Shown: piece after piece, positions 17,693 to 26,071 of the stretch
How the letters are laid out: every line of letters starts with the position of its first letter
Position numbering within the stretch: the stretch's first letter is position 1
Translations under genes and position numbers: made by a program
NCBI GenBank assembly: GCA_016187925.1
Contig: JACPIS010000002.1
Span: 1 to 64,000, forward strand
Source of the DNA: Opitutia bacterium
GTDB taxonomy: Bacteria > Verrucomicrobiota > Verrucomicrobiia > Opitutales > Opitutaceae
Direction: 5' to 3'
DNA: 64,000 nucleotides
The notes under the pieces: generated by a model
What the model was told of the DNA's origin: nothing
The model's database searches: none
What the model saw: only the letters and a program-made list of their open reading frames with translations

Positions 17693-18487
17693 TCAGAACT
17701 CAAAGAATCCCGTGCCGCCCCCGGGCGCAACGACGGAAAACCCGCATGACAGGGTGGCGAACACCGGTCCGCACGCGGCCTCGACGGCCGCGAGGGAATT
17801 GCAGTCGCGGCTCAGGTGCGTGAGGAACACATGGCGCCAGCGCGGGCTGGCGACCGACTCCAGCAGCTCGCGCGCGGCGGCGTTGGAGAGATGTCCGTGG
17901 CGGCCGCTGATGCGCTGCTTGGTGCTCCACGGGCGCTTCGTGTCGGCCTGCAGGAGCTGCGGGCAGTGGTTGGCCTCGACGACGAGCACGTCGACCTCGC
18001 GGATCTGCTCGCGGACGTTGGCCGGTGCGTGGCCGAGGTCGGTGAGCCACGCGAGGCTGTGGCGCGGCGAGAGCAGGTCGCCATGGCCGTGCGCGATGTG
18101 GAAACCCACGGGGTCCTGCGCATCGTGCGGCACAGAGAAGGTGCCGACCTCGAAGTCGCGGAAGCGGAACGTGGCGCCGGTCTCGAAGAGGTGCCAGCTC
18201 ACGCGGTGCTTGAGCCCGCCCTGCACGGCCTCGGCGGTGCGGCGGTTGGCGTAGACCCGGATGTGCGGGAAGCGCGCCAAGCCGTTCAGCGCCGCGGAGT
18301 GGTCGCCGTGCTCGTGCGTGAGAAAAATGGCGTCGATGCGCTCCAGCGATTCGCCGGCTTCGGCGAGCAGCTCGCCGAGTTTGCGGGCGGAAAAGCCGGC
18401 ATCGACGAGCACGCGGGTGTCGTCGGATTGCAGCAGGGCGGCGTTGCCGGCGCTGCCACTGCCGAGAATGCGGAAGCGCAAGGGCAT
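17693..18487 (-). CDS. Metallo-beta-lactamase-fold hydrolase, WalJ/YycJ type
   Basis: 264 aa. The opening FRILGSGSAGNAALLQ and the zinc motif LTHEHGDHSAAL (HxHxDH) identify the MBL fold. Further ligands are likely at VPHDAQDP and FLTHLSRDCN. The short form resembles YycJ/WalJ, a 5'-3' exonuclease involved in DNA repair and cell-wall signalling in Firmicutes; the activity here is inferred. It starts a minus-strand operon with pyk (1 bp gap) and PAP2. Confidence 0.85.
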   Translation of the reverse strand: MPLRFRILGSGSAGNAALLQSDDTRVLVDAGFSARKLGELLAEAGESLERIDAIFLTHEHGDHSAALNGLARFPHIRVYANRRTAEAVQGGLKHRVSWHLFETGATFRFRDFEVGTFSVPHDAQDPVGFHIAHGHGDLLSPRHSLAWLTDLGHAPANVREQIREVDVLVVEANHCPQLLQADTKRPWSTKQRISGRHGHLSNAAARELLESVASPRWRHVFLTHLSRDCNSLAAVEAACGPVFATLSCGFSVVAPGGGTGFFEF

Positions 18488-18708
18488 CGCGGGGATTGAG
18501 CGCCGCGCCGCGGGCGCGAGCAATGGAAAAACCGGCTGGCGCAAACCCGGTCGCGCGGGCCGCTTGGAGCCGCGGCGCCCTCGCCACGGTGGCGGAGCGC
18601 GCCACGGGCGGCACGCCTCCCAAGGGCAAACCTTCGGGGCGGGATGGTCCTTTCGAGTTACGTGCCCGGGGTTGACCCGCGGCGCGAATTGGCTTCGCTT
18701 GACCCTCC

Positions 18709-19188
18709 ATGCCGAAGAAGGTCTCCAGTCGAAAATCGTCCGCGAAAGCCGTGCGCGTGCTCGCTGGCACCGTGTTCATCACGCGCCAGGTGCACTTCAA
18801 CTCCGCGCACCGCCTCTACAACCCGACCAAGAGCCTCGCCTGGAACCAAAAGCAATACGGCCTCTGCACCAATCCGCATTGGCACGGCCACAATTACGTG
18901 CTCGAGGTCACGCTCAAGGGCCGTCCCGATCCCATCACCGGCTACCTCATGGACCTCGGCGAGCTGAAGCGCATCCTCTTCCGCGCCGTCGTCGACCGGT
19001 GCGACCACCGCAACCTGAACGACGAGGTGCCGTTCCTGCGCGGCGTCATCCCGTCGACCGAGAATCTCACCATCGCGTTCTGGCACGAGATCGCCCCGCA
19101 CATCCCGGCGCCGGCCACCCTCCACTCCGTGCGCCTCTACGAGACGCCGCGCAACTACGCCGAGTTCTTCGGCCCCGACACCGACTGA
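18709..19188 (+). CDS. 6-pyruvoyl-tetrahydropterin synthase (PTPS)/QueD family
   Basis: 159 aa. Zinc ligands are His34 (NSAHRLYN) and His59/His61 (HWHGHNY); the catalytic Cys53 stands six residues before the first of these two His (C-x5-HGH). This spacing, plus [15 protein letters not shown] and IPSTENLT, matches the animal PTPS pattern (biopterin pathway) better than short QueD, which has C-x3-HGH. The product would be 6-pyruvoyl-tetrahydropterin, or carboxy-tetrahydropterin if it acts as QueD. FolE2, which makes its substrate, follows after 79 bp. The basic N-terminal 15 residues may be an extension. Confidence 0.85.
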   Translation: MPKKVSSRKSSAKAVRVLAGTVFITRQVHFNSAHRLYNPTKSLAWNQKQYGLCTNPHWHGHNYVLEVTLKGRPDPITGYLMDLGELKRILFRAVVDRCDHRNLNDEVPFLRGVIPSTENLTIAFWHEIAPHIPAPATLHSVRLYETPRNYAEFFGPDTD

Positions 19189-19267
19189 CTTTTCCCGGCC
19201 AGCTAACCCCGCCCACGCGGGGCTACGGTTATCGTCCCAACCGCCTGGCCGCCGAACCAAAAACGAC

Positions 19268-20248
19268 ATGAGCAAAAAGAAACCGATGTATCTCCACCGC
19301 TCGAGCCACGGCCACCCGGCCCGGATCGCGCGGGGCTACGACAAGAAATTCAAGGTCCAGCCGACCTACCGCCAGTCGCTGCCCGACATGATGGAGGCCG
19401 CGCACGACGCCATCCAGGGCGCCAACGTGCCGATCCAGCAGGTGGGCATCCACAACTTCAAGCTGCCGCTGAAATACCGCACCAAGGGCGGCCAGATCCA
19501 CACGCTCGAGACCAGCGTCACCGGCACCGTCTCGCTCGAGGCCGAGCTGAAGGGCATCAACATGAGCCGCATCATGCGCACGTTCTACGAGCACAAGGGC
19601 GGCGTCATCACCGGCGAGTGGATGGGCAAGGTGCTCAAGAACTACCTGCGCAACGTCGACAGCAAGGACGCGCGCCTGAAGATCTCGTTCTCCTACCCGA
19701 TGCTGCGGCCCAGCCTGCGCAGCGGGCTCGAGGGCTGGCAGTTCTACGATGCCTCTTTCGAAGGCGTGATGACCCACACCGGCCGCTACCGGCGCTTCAT
19801 CCACTTCGACTTCGTCTACTCCTCCGCCTGCCCCTGCTCGGCCGAACTCTCCGAGCACGCCCGCGACCTGCGCGGCGCCTACACCGTGCCGCACTCGCAG
19901 CGCAGCAAGGCGCGCGTCACCGTCGAGGAGGCCGAGGGCAAGAAAATCTGGATCGAGGACATCCACCAGCACTGCCTCGACGCCCTGCACACCGAGACGC
20001 AGGTCATGGTCAAGCGCGAGGACGAGCAGGCCTTCGCCGAGCTCAACGGCGCCTACCTGAAGTTCGTCGAGGACGCCGCGCGCCTCCTCTACAAGGAGTT
20101 CGACGCCGACCGGCGCATCGCCGACTTCCGCATCGCCTGCACGCACCTCGAGTCGCTGCACTCGCACGACGCCGTCAGCGTCATCTGCAAGGGCGTGAAG
20201 GGCGGCTTCACCGCCGACTTCATGGACTTCGGCCAGCTGCTCTGCTGA
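19268..20248 (+). CDS. folE2: GTP cyclohydrolase FolE2 (type IB)
   Basis: 326 aa. It converts GTP to 7,8-dihydroneopterin triphosphate, the first step for folate, queuosine or biopterin. The active-site motif [14 protein letters not shown] (Cys188, Cys190) and GINMSRIMR (97-105) are typical of GCYH-IB. FolE2 replaces zinc-dependent FolE and is often used under zinc limitation; no zinc-repressor box is visible upstream. The ATG at 19268 follows PTPS closely, so they form one unit. Confidence 0.93.
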   Translation: MSKKKPMYLHRSSHGHPARIARGYDKKFKVQPTYRQSLPDMMEAAHDAIQGANVPIQQVGIHNFKLPLKYRTKGGQIHTLETSVTGTVSLEAELKGINMSRIMRTFYEHKGGVITGEWMGKVLKNYLRNVDSKDARLKISFSYPMLRPSLRSGLEGWQFYDASFEGVMTHTGRYRRFIHFDFVYSSACPCSAELSEHARDLRGAYTVPHSQRSKARVTVEEAEGKKIWIEDIHQHCLDALHTETQVMVKREDEQAFAELNGAYLKFVEDAARLLYKEFDADRRIADFRIACTHLESLHSHDAVSVICKGVKGGFTADFMDFGQLLC

Positions 20249-20259
20249 CCTGGAATTTT

Positions 20260-20695
20260 CCGCGGATGGCGCAGATGAACGCGGATAAGAACCGATGATA
20301 CACGAAGAGCTCAGCGGGAAGATCATCGGGGCGGCCATGACCGTGCTGAATGAACTCGGACCGGGGCTGGATGAGAAGCTTTATGAGCGGGCGTTAGTGA
20401 TCGAGCTGCGCCGGCGTGGCCACGGGGTCGAGCAGCAGAAGTCGTTTCCCGTGCATTACGCCGGTGAACTGATCGGCAATTTGGTGCCCGATACCATTGT
20501 TGACGGGCTGGTGATCGCCGATCCGAAGGTAGTGGAGACGTTCAGCGAGACGCACGTGCGCCAGATGATCGGCTACCTTGCCATCACCAAACTAAAGCTC
20601 GCACTCCTGTTGAATTTCAAACACGCCAAGCTGCAGTGGAAACGCATCGTCCGTGAGACCGAAAAATAATCCGCGTTCATCCGCGTCATCCGCGG
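20260..20695. mobile_element. GxxExxY cassette framed by 27-bp inverted repeats
   Basis: Left arm 20260-20286 and right arm 20669-20695 are inverted repeats matching at 25 of 27 positions (core ATCCGCGTTCATC...). Similarity extends outwards into an AT-rich hexamer on both sides. The arms themselves are built of a repeated ATCCGCG-type unit. The enclosed gene starts 8 bp inside the left arm, and its stop codon shares one base with the right arm. No transposase is present. Other copies of the arm sequence occur at 31397-31423, 31539-31565 and 40486-40512. Confidence 0.72.
20295..20669 (+). CDS. GxxExxY protein (PDDEXK-like fold)
   Basis: 124 aa of the GxxExxY family. The name motif reads G24-L-D-E27-K-L-Y30, followed by GHGVEQQKSFPVHYAG and a basic C-terminus (LLNFKHAKLQWKR). 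The family is assigned to the PD-(D/E)xK nuclease-like superfamily but has no proven activity. It fills the space between two inverted repeats exactly and interrupts the pterin cluster, which suggests it moves with the repeats. Lower GC than the neighbouring genes fits acquisition. Confidence 0.88.
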   Translation: MIHEELSGKIIGAAMTVLNELGPGLDEKLYERALVIELRRRGHGVEQQKSFPVHYAGELIGNLVPDTIVDGLVIADPKVVETFSETHVRQMIGYLAITKLKLALLLNFKHAKLQWKRIVRETEK

Positions 20696-21408
20696 GAAAA
20701 TCCGGCCCCGTCGCACTTGTCACCGGTGCCTCGCAGGGCATCGGGGCGGCCATCGCGAAAACGTTCGCGGCTGAGTTGCGCGGCGTCCGCCTCGCGCTGG
20801 TGGCGCGCAACGGGAAGAAACTGGCCGCGGTCGCGCGCGCCTGCGCGAAGCTGGGCGCCACGGCGGAGATCTTCCCGTGCGATGTGACCGATGAGGCCGC
20901 CGTGGACGCGCTGGCCCGGGCCGTGACGCAGCGCTTCGGCCACGTCGACGTGCTCATCAACAACGCCGGGGTCTTCGCGGGCGCGCCTTTCGCGGAGACG
21001 ACCGTCGCGCAGTTCGACCGCGTGGTCGCGGCGAGCCTGCGCAGCACGTTCCTAGTCTCGCAGGCGTTCGTGCCCGGCATGGTCCGGCGCCGGCGCGGCG
21101 ACGTGTTCAACATGTCTTCCATCGCCGGCCGGCAGGCTTATCCGGGCGGCGCGGCGTATTGCGCGGCGAAGTTCGGCGTCACCGGCCTGACGCAGGTCAT
21201 GCGCGCCGAGCTGAAGGACAAGGGCGTGCGCGTCTGCGGGGTGTTCCCCGGCGCCACGTGGACGCCGTCGTGGGAGCAATCCGGCTTCAAGGCGGAGCGC
21301 ATGATGCCCGCCGAGGACATCGCGCGCGCTATCCTCGATGTTTACCGGCTCAGCCGCCGCACCGTCGTCGAGGAGATCGTGCTCCGTCCGCAGCTGGGCG
21401 ACGTGTAG
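20653..21408 (+). CDS. Short-chain dehydrogenase/reductase, candidate pterin reductase
   Basis: 251 aa. The NAD(P) motif is TGASQGIG (24-31), then NNAG (103-106), Ser155/156, and the catalytic Y169-x3-K173 (YCAAK). The only start codon upstream of the Rossmann strand is the GTG at 20653, inside the GxxExxY gene. Residues about 5-15 are therefore encoded by the right inverted repeat. With FolE2 and an animal-type PTPS just upstream, a sepiapterin-reductase-like step is plausible, but SDR sequence alone does not fix the substrate. Confidence 0.8.
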   Translation: MRPKNNPRSSASSAGKSGPVALVTGASQGIGAAIAKTFAAELRGVRLALVARNGKKLAAVARACAKLGATAEIFPCDVTDEAAVDALARAVTQRFGHVDVLINNAGVFAGAPFAETTVAQFDRVVAASLRSTFLVSQAFVPGMVRRRRGDVFNMSSIAGRQAYPGGAAYCAAKFGVTGLTQVMRAELKDKGVRVCGVFPGATWTPSWEQSGFKAERMMPAEDIARAILDVYRLSRRTVVEEIVLRPQLGDV

Positions 21409-21455
21409 GCCAGCGGTGACTTGTCATTCCCGCCGGGGCCGGGCAGATAACACGC

Positions 21456-22163
21456 ATGCCGCTCCCGCGTCAGACGATCCTCGTGGTGGAGGATGAGGCC
21501 GCCATTGCCGAGACGATCACGTACGCCTTGCAGACGGAGGGCTTCGTTCCGCTCTGGAAAGCCACCGGGCGCGATGCGCTGGCCGCGCTGGCGCAGCAGC
21601 CGGTGGCGCTGGTCGTCCTCGACGTCGGCCTGCCGGACATGAACGGTTTCGACGTGTGCCGCGAACTGCGCCGCCGGCACGCGGTGCCGGTCATCTTCCT
21701 GACCGCGCGCAGCGGCGAGGTGGACAAGGGCGTGGGCCTCGAGCTCGGGGCCGACGATTATCTCGCCAAGCCTTTCAGCCCGCGCGAACTCACGGCGCGC
21801 GTGCGGGCCGTGTTGCGCCGGACGAACGGCCACGGTGCGCCCGGGCCGGTCGGGTCGCCGCCGGCGCCGTCCGGGGCCTGGCAGCACGACGAAGCGCGCT
21901 GCCGCATCAGCTACCGCGGCCGCGCGCTCGATCTCACGCGCAACGAATACCGGCTGCTCGGCGCGTTGCTCGCGTCACCCGGCCGGGTGTTCAGCCGCGA
22001 GCAGCTCATGGCGGCGGCGTGGGATGATCCCGGTGCGGCGCTCGACCGCACGGTCGATGCCCACATCAAGACGCTGCGCGCCAAGCTCCGCGCCGCCGCG
22101 CCGGACGCCGATCCGATCGTCACGCACCGCGGGCTCGGCTATTCGCTGCGCGAGGAAACGTGA
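21456..22163 (+). CDS. creB: Response regulator CreB (OmpR/PhoB type)
   Basis: 235 aa. Receiver domain 6-120 with Asp56 as phosphorylation site (VVLDVGLPD) and the conserved LAKPFSPRE lysine; a winged-helix output domain occupies about 140-233 (RNEYRLLGALLASPGRVFSREQL). Adjacent creC and nearby creD identify it as CreB rather than another OmpR-type regulator. Its stop overlaps the GTG start of creC (GTGA). A triple TTCAY direct repeat before the creD operon is its likely target. Confidence 0.9.
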   Translation: MPLPRQTILVVEDEAAIAETITYALQTEGFVPLWKATGRDALAALAQQPVALVVLDVGLPDMNGFDVCRELRRRHAVPVIFLTARSGEVDKGVGLELGADDYLAKPFSPRELTARVRAVLRRTNGHGAPGPVGSPPAPSGAWQHDEARCRISYRGRALDLTRNEYRLLGALLASPGRVFSREQLMAAAWDDPGAALDRTVDAHIKTLRAKLRAAAPDADPIVTHRGLGYSLREET

Positions 22164-23542
22164 AGATCCGCACGGCCATCTTCGGCGTGTACGTGGTCGC
22201 CTCGGCGATCGGGTTCGCCGGCATGATGGGCCTGGTGCTGCGCGACGTGCGGTTGCGCTACGTGGAATCGATGCGGCGCACGCTGGGCGACACAGCCACC
22301 TATCTGGCGGCGGTGGCGGCTCCCGTTTCCCCGGAGGAAGACTGGACGCGGCGCGTGGCGGCGCTGCCGCCGCACGCGGGCCAGCTGCGGGTCTTCGCCT
22401 GCGACCGCGACGGCCGGGTGCTCTTCGACTCCGCGGGGCGCGATGCCGGCCACATCTACACCTGGCCCTGGTTCGGCGGCGGGGCGCAGGCTTCGGAAAA
22501 CTACACCGTCGCCAACGTGGCGGAGGTCGGCGGCGAATTGCGCGTGGCGGCGCGGGTCCGGCGCGGCGACGAGGTGCTGGGCTGGGTCGGTGTCGGCCGG
22601 CCGCTGGTATCGGTGGACGAGGGCGTGCGCGCGGCGCGGTTGCATTTGATCTGGTCGGTCGGCGCCATCGCGCTGGTCATGGTCGTGGCGGGCTGGTGGA
22701 TCGCGGCGCGTCTGACGCGCTCGCTGGAGCGGCTGACCACCTACGCGCGCAACGTGCGCGACGGCCGGCCGGCGGCCCCGCCCGTTTCCCGCGCGACGGA
22801 GATCGCCGAGCTGGGCCGCGCCTTCGAGGAGATGCGCGACACGCTCGAAGGCCGGCAGCACGCCGAGCGCTACACGCAGGCGCTGGCGCACGAGGTGAAG
22901 GCGCCGCTGGCCGCCATCCGGGGCGCGGCGGAGCTGCTCGACGAGAACATGCCGGAGGAGCAGCGGAGAAAATTCATGGCCAACATCCGCTCCGAGGCGG
23001 CGCGCATCCAGCAGATCATCGAGCGGCTGTTGGAGCTGTCGTCGCTCGAGGCGCGCAAGACGCTCGGGGCCGCCGAGCGGCTGGCGGCGGGGGCGCTGCT
23101 CGAGGAAGCCGCCGGCACCGTGCGGCCGGCGTTCGCGGCGGCCCGGGTGGCGCTGCGGCTGGAAGGTGCCGGCGCGGAGGCGGCCTGCACCGGCGACCGC
23201 GTCCTCCTGCGCGAGGCGCTGGTGAACCTGCTGCAGAACGCGCTGGATTTCTCGCCCGCCGGCGGCGAGGTCGTGCTCGGCGTGCGTGTGGAAGCCGCCC
23301 GGGTCGAGTTTTCCGTCGAGGATCGCGGGCCCGGCGTGCCGGACTACGCGCTGCCGCGGGTGTTCGAGCGGTTTTATTCGCTGCCCCGGCCCGGCTCGGC
23401 GCGGAAGAGCACGGGCCTCGGCCTGGCGCTCGTGCGCGAGATCGCGCACCTGCACGGTGGCGCCGCGACGCTGGAGAACCGCCCCGCCGGCGGCGCGCGG
23501 GCGACCTTCTGGGTGCCGGGTGAAAGCAGCTGTAAGCTTTAA
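22160..23542 (+). CDS. creC: Sensor histidine kinase CreC
   Basis: 460 aa. There are two membrane helices (about 5-27 and 172-192) around a periplasmic sensor region, then a HAMP-like segment. The H-box is QALAHEVKAPLAAIRGAAEL, and the ATPase boxes NLLQNALD, DRGPGVP and STGLGLALV are intact. It phosphorylates CreB; in E. coli the pair responds to carbon source and cell-wall stress. The last five codons and the stop fall inside a palindromic repeat (23527-23609), so the C-terminus SSCKL was probably supplied by that insertion. Confidence 0.92.
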   Translation: MKIRTAIFGVYVVASAIGFAGMMGLVLRDVRLRYVESMRRTLGDTATYLAAVAAPVSPEEDWTRRVAALPPHAGQLRVFACDRDGRVLFDSAGRDAGHIYTWPWFGGGAQASENYTVANVAEVGGELRVAARVRRGDEVLGWVGVGRPLVSVDEGVRAARLHLIWSVGAIALVMVVAGWWIAARLTRSLERLTTYARNVRDGRPAAPPVSRATEIAELGRAFEEMRDTLEGRQHAERYTQALAHEVKAPLAAIRGAAELLDENMPEEQRRKFMANIRSEAARIQQIIERLLELSSLEARKTLGAAERLAAGALLEEAAGTVRPAFAAARVALRLEGAGAEAACTGDRVLLREALVNLLQNALDFSPAGGEVVLGVRVEAARVEFSVEDRGPGVPDYALPRVFERFYSLPRPGSARKSTGLGLALVREIAHLHGGAATLENRPAGGARATFWVPGESSCKL

Positions 23543-23609
23543 GCGATAAGCAAAAAGCGGCAAACGACGGACGCGGGGCTTACTGCTTAAGGCCTATCGC
23601 TTGGAGCTG
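23527..23609. repeat. Palindromic repeat covering the creC stop codon
   Basis: Left arm 23527-23551 (core AGCTTTAAGCGATAAGC) is inverted imperfectly at 23578-23609 (core GCTTACTGCTTAAGG...). The left arm contains the creC stop at 23540-23542. The RNA could fold into a hairpin and act as a terminator or mRNA end. Confidence 0.6.
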
Positions 23610-23622
23610 TTTTCCGCCCGAT

Positions 23623-23649
23623 TTCATCGTCGCTTCATCAAGGCTTCAC
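23623..23649 (+). promoter_or_regulatory. CreB-type direct repeat (three TTCAY units, 11-bp period)
   Basis: TTCAT at 23623, TTCAT at 23634 and TTCAC at 23645 are each separated by 6 nt. The published CreB target (cre tag) is TTCAC-N6-TTCAC. The array ends 22 bp before the ATG at 23672, which opens the creD operon. A weak SD-like GGTGG follows. No clear -10 box was found. Confidence 0.7.
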
Positions 23650-23671
23650 GCTGTCCGGGTAAGGTGGAAGC

Positions 23672-23926
23672 ATGAGTTCTGCACCTCCTGTTTTCGTTCC
23701 GTGGTTCAAGCGCTTCGGCTGGTTCTACCGGCCCGTCCATGTGTTCGGCTGGATCACCTCGCTGGTCGCGCTGGCGTTCGCCGCCCAGGTTTTTGTGGTG
23801 ATAGACCGCCAGTCGCACTCGGTCACGGACACGCTCTACCATTTCTACACCTACGCTGCGCCGACGTTTCTCGGACTGATGTGGATCGCGTCGCGCACGA
23901 GTGGGGAAAACAGAGGTGCCTCATGA
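23672..23926 (+). CDS. Small membrane protein preceding creD
   Basis: 84 aa with two hydrophobic segments (about 24-46 and 60-74) and an aromatic N-terminus (WFKRFGWFYRPVH). Not recognised beyond being a short membrane protein in front of creD. It overlaps creD by 4 nt (ATGA) and follows the CreB-type repeat, so it should be part of the CreBC regulon and membrane-localised with CreD. GTGG just upstream of the start is a weak SD. Confidence 0.72.
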   Translation: MSSAPPVFVPWFKRFGWFYRPVHVFGWITSLVALAFAAQVFVVIDRQSHSVTDTLYHFYTYAAPTFLGLMWIASRTSGENRGAS

Positions 23927-25326
23927 ACGCGCAGCCTCCGGTCATTCCCACTCCCGCGTCGCGCCGCCTGGCCGTCTTCCTCAAGCTCGCGAGCATCGGC
24001 CTGCTGCTCCTGCTGCTGCAGATCCCGCTCTTCATGACCCGCGGGGTACTCACCGAGCGGCAGGGCTACCAGCGACAGGCGACGCAGGAAATCGCGGCGT
24101 TGTGGGGCCGGCAGCAACAGGTCACGGGTCCCGTGCTCGCCATCCCCTACGAATACCGCGCGCTGGTGACCCGCACCCGCGAGGTGAACGGCCGGGCCGT
24201 CCAGGTGGACGAGTGGACCAGGTGCGAGGCCACGGCGTATTTCCTGCCCGAGACGCTGGCGGCGGACGGGGAGGTCGAGACCGAGGTGCGGCACCGCGGC
24301 ATCTACGATGCGGCCGTGTATGCGACCCGGCTGAAGCTGCAGGGCGAATTCCGTCCGGATTTCGCCGGGGCCGGCATCGAGAACGAGGCGGTGCACTGGG
24401 AGCGCGCGCGGGTTATGCTCGGGATTTCGGACCTGCGGGGGCTGCGCTCCGTCACGCCGTTGGGCCGGCCCGGCGGCCGCGCGGCGGCCTTTGAGACCAC
24501 GGATGGGAAGACGGCCGGGGAGTTTCCGCTGGCGGCCGCCGTCGGGCTGGCCGCCGGCGAAGCCGTGCCGTTCACGCTCGAGCTGGCGTTGCAGGGCAGC
24601 GAGCAGCTGGCCGTGGCCCCGACGGGCAAGCAGACGCGAGCGGCGCTGCATGCCGCGTGGGCCGATCCGTCGTTCGTGGGCGCCTATCTGCCGGTGAAGC
24701 GCACGATCGCGCCGGCCGGCTTCACGGCGGAGTGGGAGGTCTCGCATTTCAGCCGCGGATTTCCGCAGAGCTGGACGGATCGCACGGCCAACACCCCCGA
24801 GGTGCTGCGGAAGATCGATGCCGCGGGCTTCGGTGTCCGCTTCGTCCGGCCGATCGACGGCTACGGCATGGTCGAGCGGGCGCGGAAATACGGCGTGCTG
24901 TTCTTCGTGCTGGTTTTTGCGGTGTTCTTCCTCTTCGAGGTCACGGCGGGTCGGCGCATCCACCCGCTGCAATACGCGATGGTCGGCGCGGCGCTGTGCC
25001 TGTTTTTCCTCGGGTTCCTGGCGCTGTCGGAATTTCTCGCGACCGGCGCGGCCTACGGCATCGCCGCCGCGGCGTGCACCGCGCTCGTGGCGCTTTACGC
25101 GTGGAGCTTCCTCGGCAGCGGCGGACGGACGCTGGTCATCGGCGGCGGGCTCGCGGCGACGTATGGCTATCTGTATTTCGTGCTGCAGTCGCAGGACTAC
25201 GCGCGCGTCGCCGGCACGCTGGCGCTCTTCGCCGCGCTGGCCCTCGTGATGTTCTGCACCCGGCGGATCAACTGGTATTCACTCGAAATGAATGCTGCGG
25301 CCGCCCCGGCGGCCGGAAACAGGTAA
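23923..25326 (+). CDS. creD: Inner membrane protein CreD
   Basis: 467 aa. It has one N-terminal helix (about 18-38), a large periplasmic domain with the CreD pattern (TERQGYQRQATQEIAALWG; VTGPVLAIPYEY), then about five or six helices from about residue 325. The family is induced by CreBC and affects envelope integrity and beta-lactam/colicin responses in enterobacteria; molecular activity is unknown. The ATG at 23923 overlaps the stop of the small membrane protein. Confidence 0.9.
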   Translation: MNAQPPVIPTPASRRLAVFLKLASIGLLLLLLQIPLFMTRGVLTERQGYQRQATQEIAALWGRQQQVTGPVLAIPYEYRALVTRTREVNGRAVQVDEWTRCEATAYFLPETLAADGEVETEVRHRGIYDAAVYATRLKLQGEFRPDFAGAGIENEAVHWERARVMLGISDLRGLRSVTPLGRPGGRAAAFETTDGKTAGEFPLAAAVGLAAGEAVPFTLELALQGSEQLAVAPTGKQTRAALHAAWADPSFVGAYLPVKRTIAPAGFTAEWEVSHFSRGFPQSWTDRTANTPEVLRKIDAAGFGVRFVRPIDGYGMVERARKYGVLFFVLVFAVFFLFEVTAGRRIHPLQYAMVGAALCLFFLGFLALSEFLATGAAYGIAAAACTALVALYAWSFLGSGGRTLVIGGGLAATYGYLYFVLQSQDYARVAGTLALFAALALVMFCTRRINWYSLEMNAAAAPAAGNR

Positions 25327-25413
25327 CTGTGCGAAGCCCCCGGGGCCGGCGCAGCGCTCTTCAAAAGCGCCGCGGTCCGGTCCCGGGCGGTTTCAGCAAG
25401 GCGTGGCCATCCT

Positions 25414-26043
25414 TCAGGAACATTTGGTCAGCAGGGAAAGCACCACAAGAACGGCAGCCAAAATCCCCAGACCGGGTGTCAGGCAGCCGGAGGAACCGCC
25501 CCGGTGGGCCGCCAGTTCCAAGTTTCCCAGCCGGGTGGCCCGGTCGATGAGGGGCTGGATATCGATGTCGATTTTCCGGTCGGCGGAAACCCGGCCCTCG
25601 GCGGCATCGGCCACGGTTTGGAAGAATGGTTCGAGCTGGGCAATGATCGCGGCGGGGATTTCCCGGAGCGCCTCGAAGTTGCGGGCGAAACGCAACGGGG
25701 GAGTGGTGCGCCACATGGCTTCCGTCCAATCGGCGACCGCCTCGGGGCCCGCCATAAAATCCCGGCAGGCTTGGTCGAGTGCGATGACCGTGGCCGGCAG
25801 CGCTGGATCGTAGGCATTGGCGGTGGCGGAGAGCCGGGCGGCGGCCGTCACCAAGGAGCGCGAGCATTCGCGGATCATGGTGATCTGCTGGCCGAGAAAC
25901 GCTCCGTATTGCTCCTCGGTCAGGGCCGGGGCGGCCGCACCGACGGCCAGCCGGGCCGCGGCGACACGTTGGCGGAGGAGAGCCCAGTTGACGGAAATTC
26001 GCTCATGGGCGGCGGCCCAGCCGGGATGAGGTATGGCGCTCAT
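25414..26043 (-). CDS. Tail-anchored protein of unknown function, downstream of ISP-like enzyme
   Basis: 209 aa, unrecognised. The N-terminal 180 residues are predicted helical, acidic and alanine-rich, without a signal peptide. The C-terminus carries a single strong membrane helix (about 190-206, GLGILAAVLVVLSLL) followed by TKCS, so it looks tail-anchored in the inner membrane. It begins 28 bp after the stop of the restriction-modification-like gene on the same strand and is likely co-expressed. A soluble domain plus membrane anchor is a layout seen in defence effectors; that reading is inference. Confidence 0.55.
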   Translation of the reverse strand: MSAIPHPGWAAAHERISVNWALLRQRVAAARLAVGAAAPALTEEQYGAFLGQQITMIRECSRSLVTAAARLSATANAYDPALPATVIALDQACRDFMAGPEAVADWTEAMWRTTPPLRFARNFEALREIPAAIIAQLEPFFQTVADAAEGRVSADRKIDIDIQPLIDRATRLGNLELAAHRGGSSGCLTPGLGILAAVLVVLSLLTKCS

Positions 26044-26071
26044 GCGAAGTGTCCACCCAGGCGCGGGCGAT

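Noticed and set aside
18709-20248. Simple queuosine (preQ0) operon
   Set aside because: Possible in principle, but no queC or queE is present and the PTPS has animal-type Cys-HGH spacing; kept only as the alternative.
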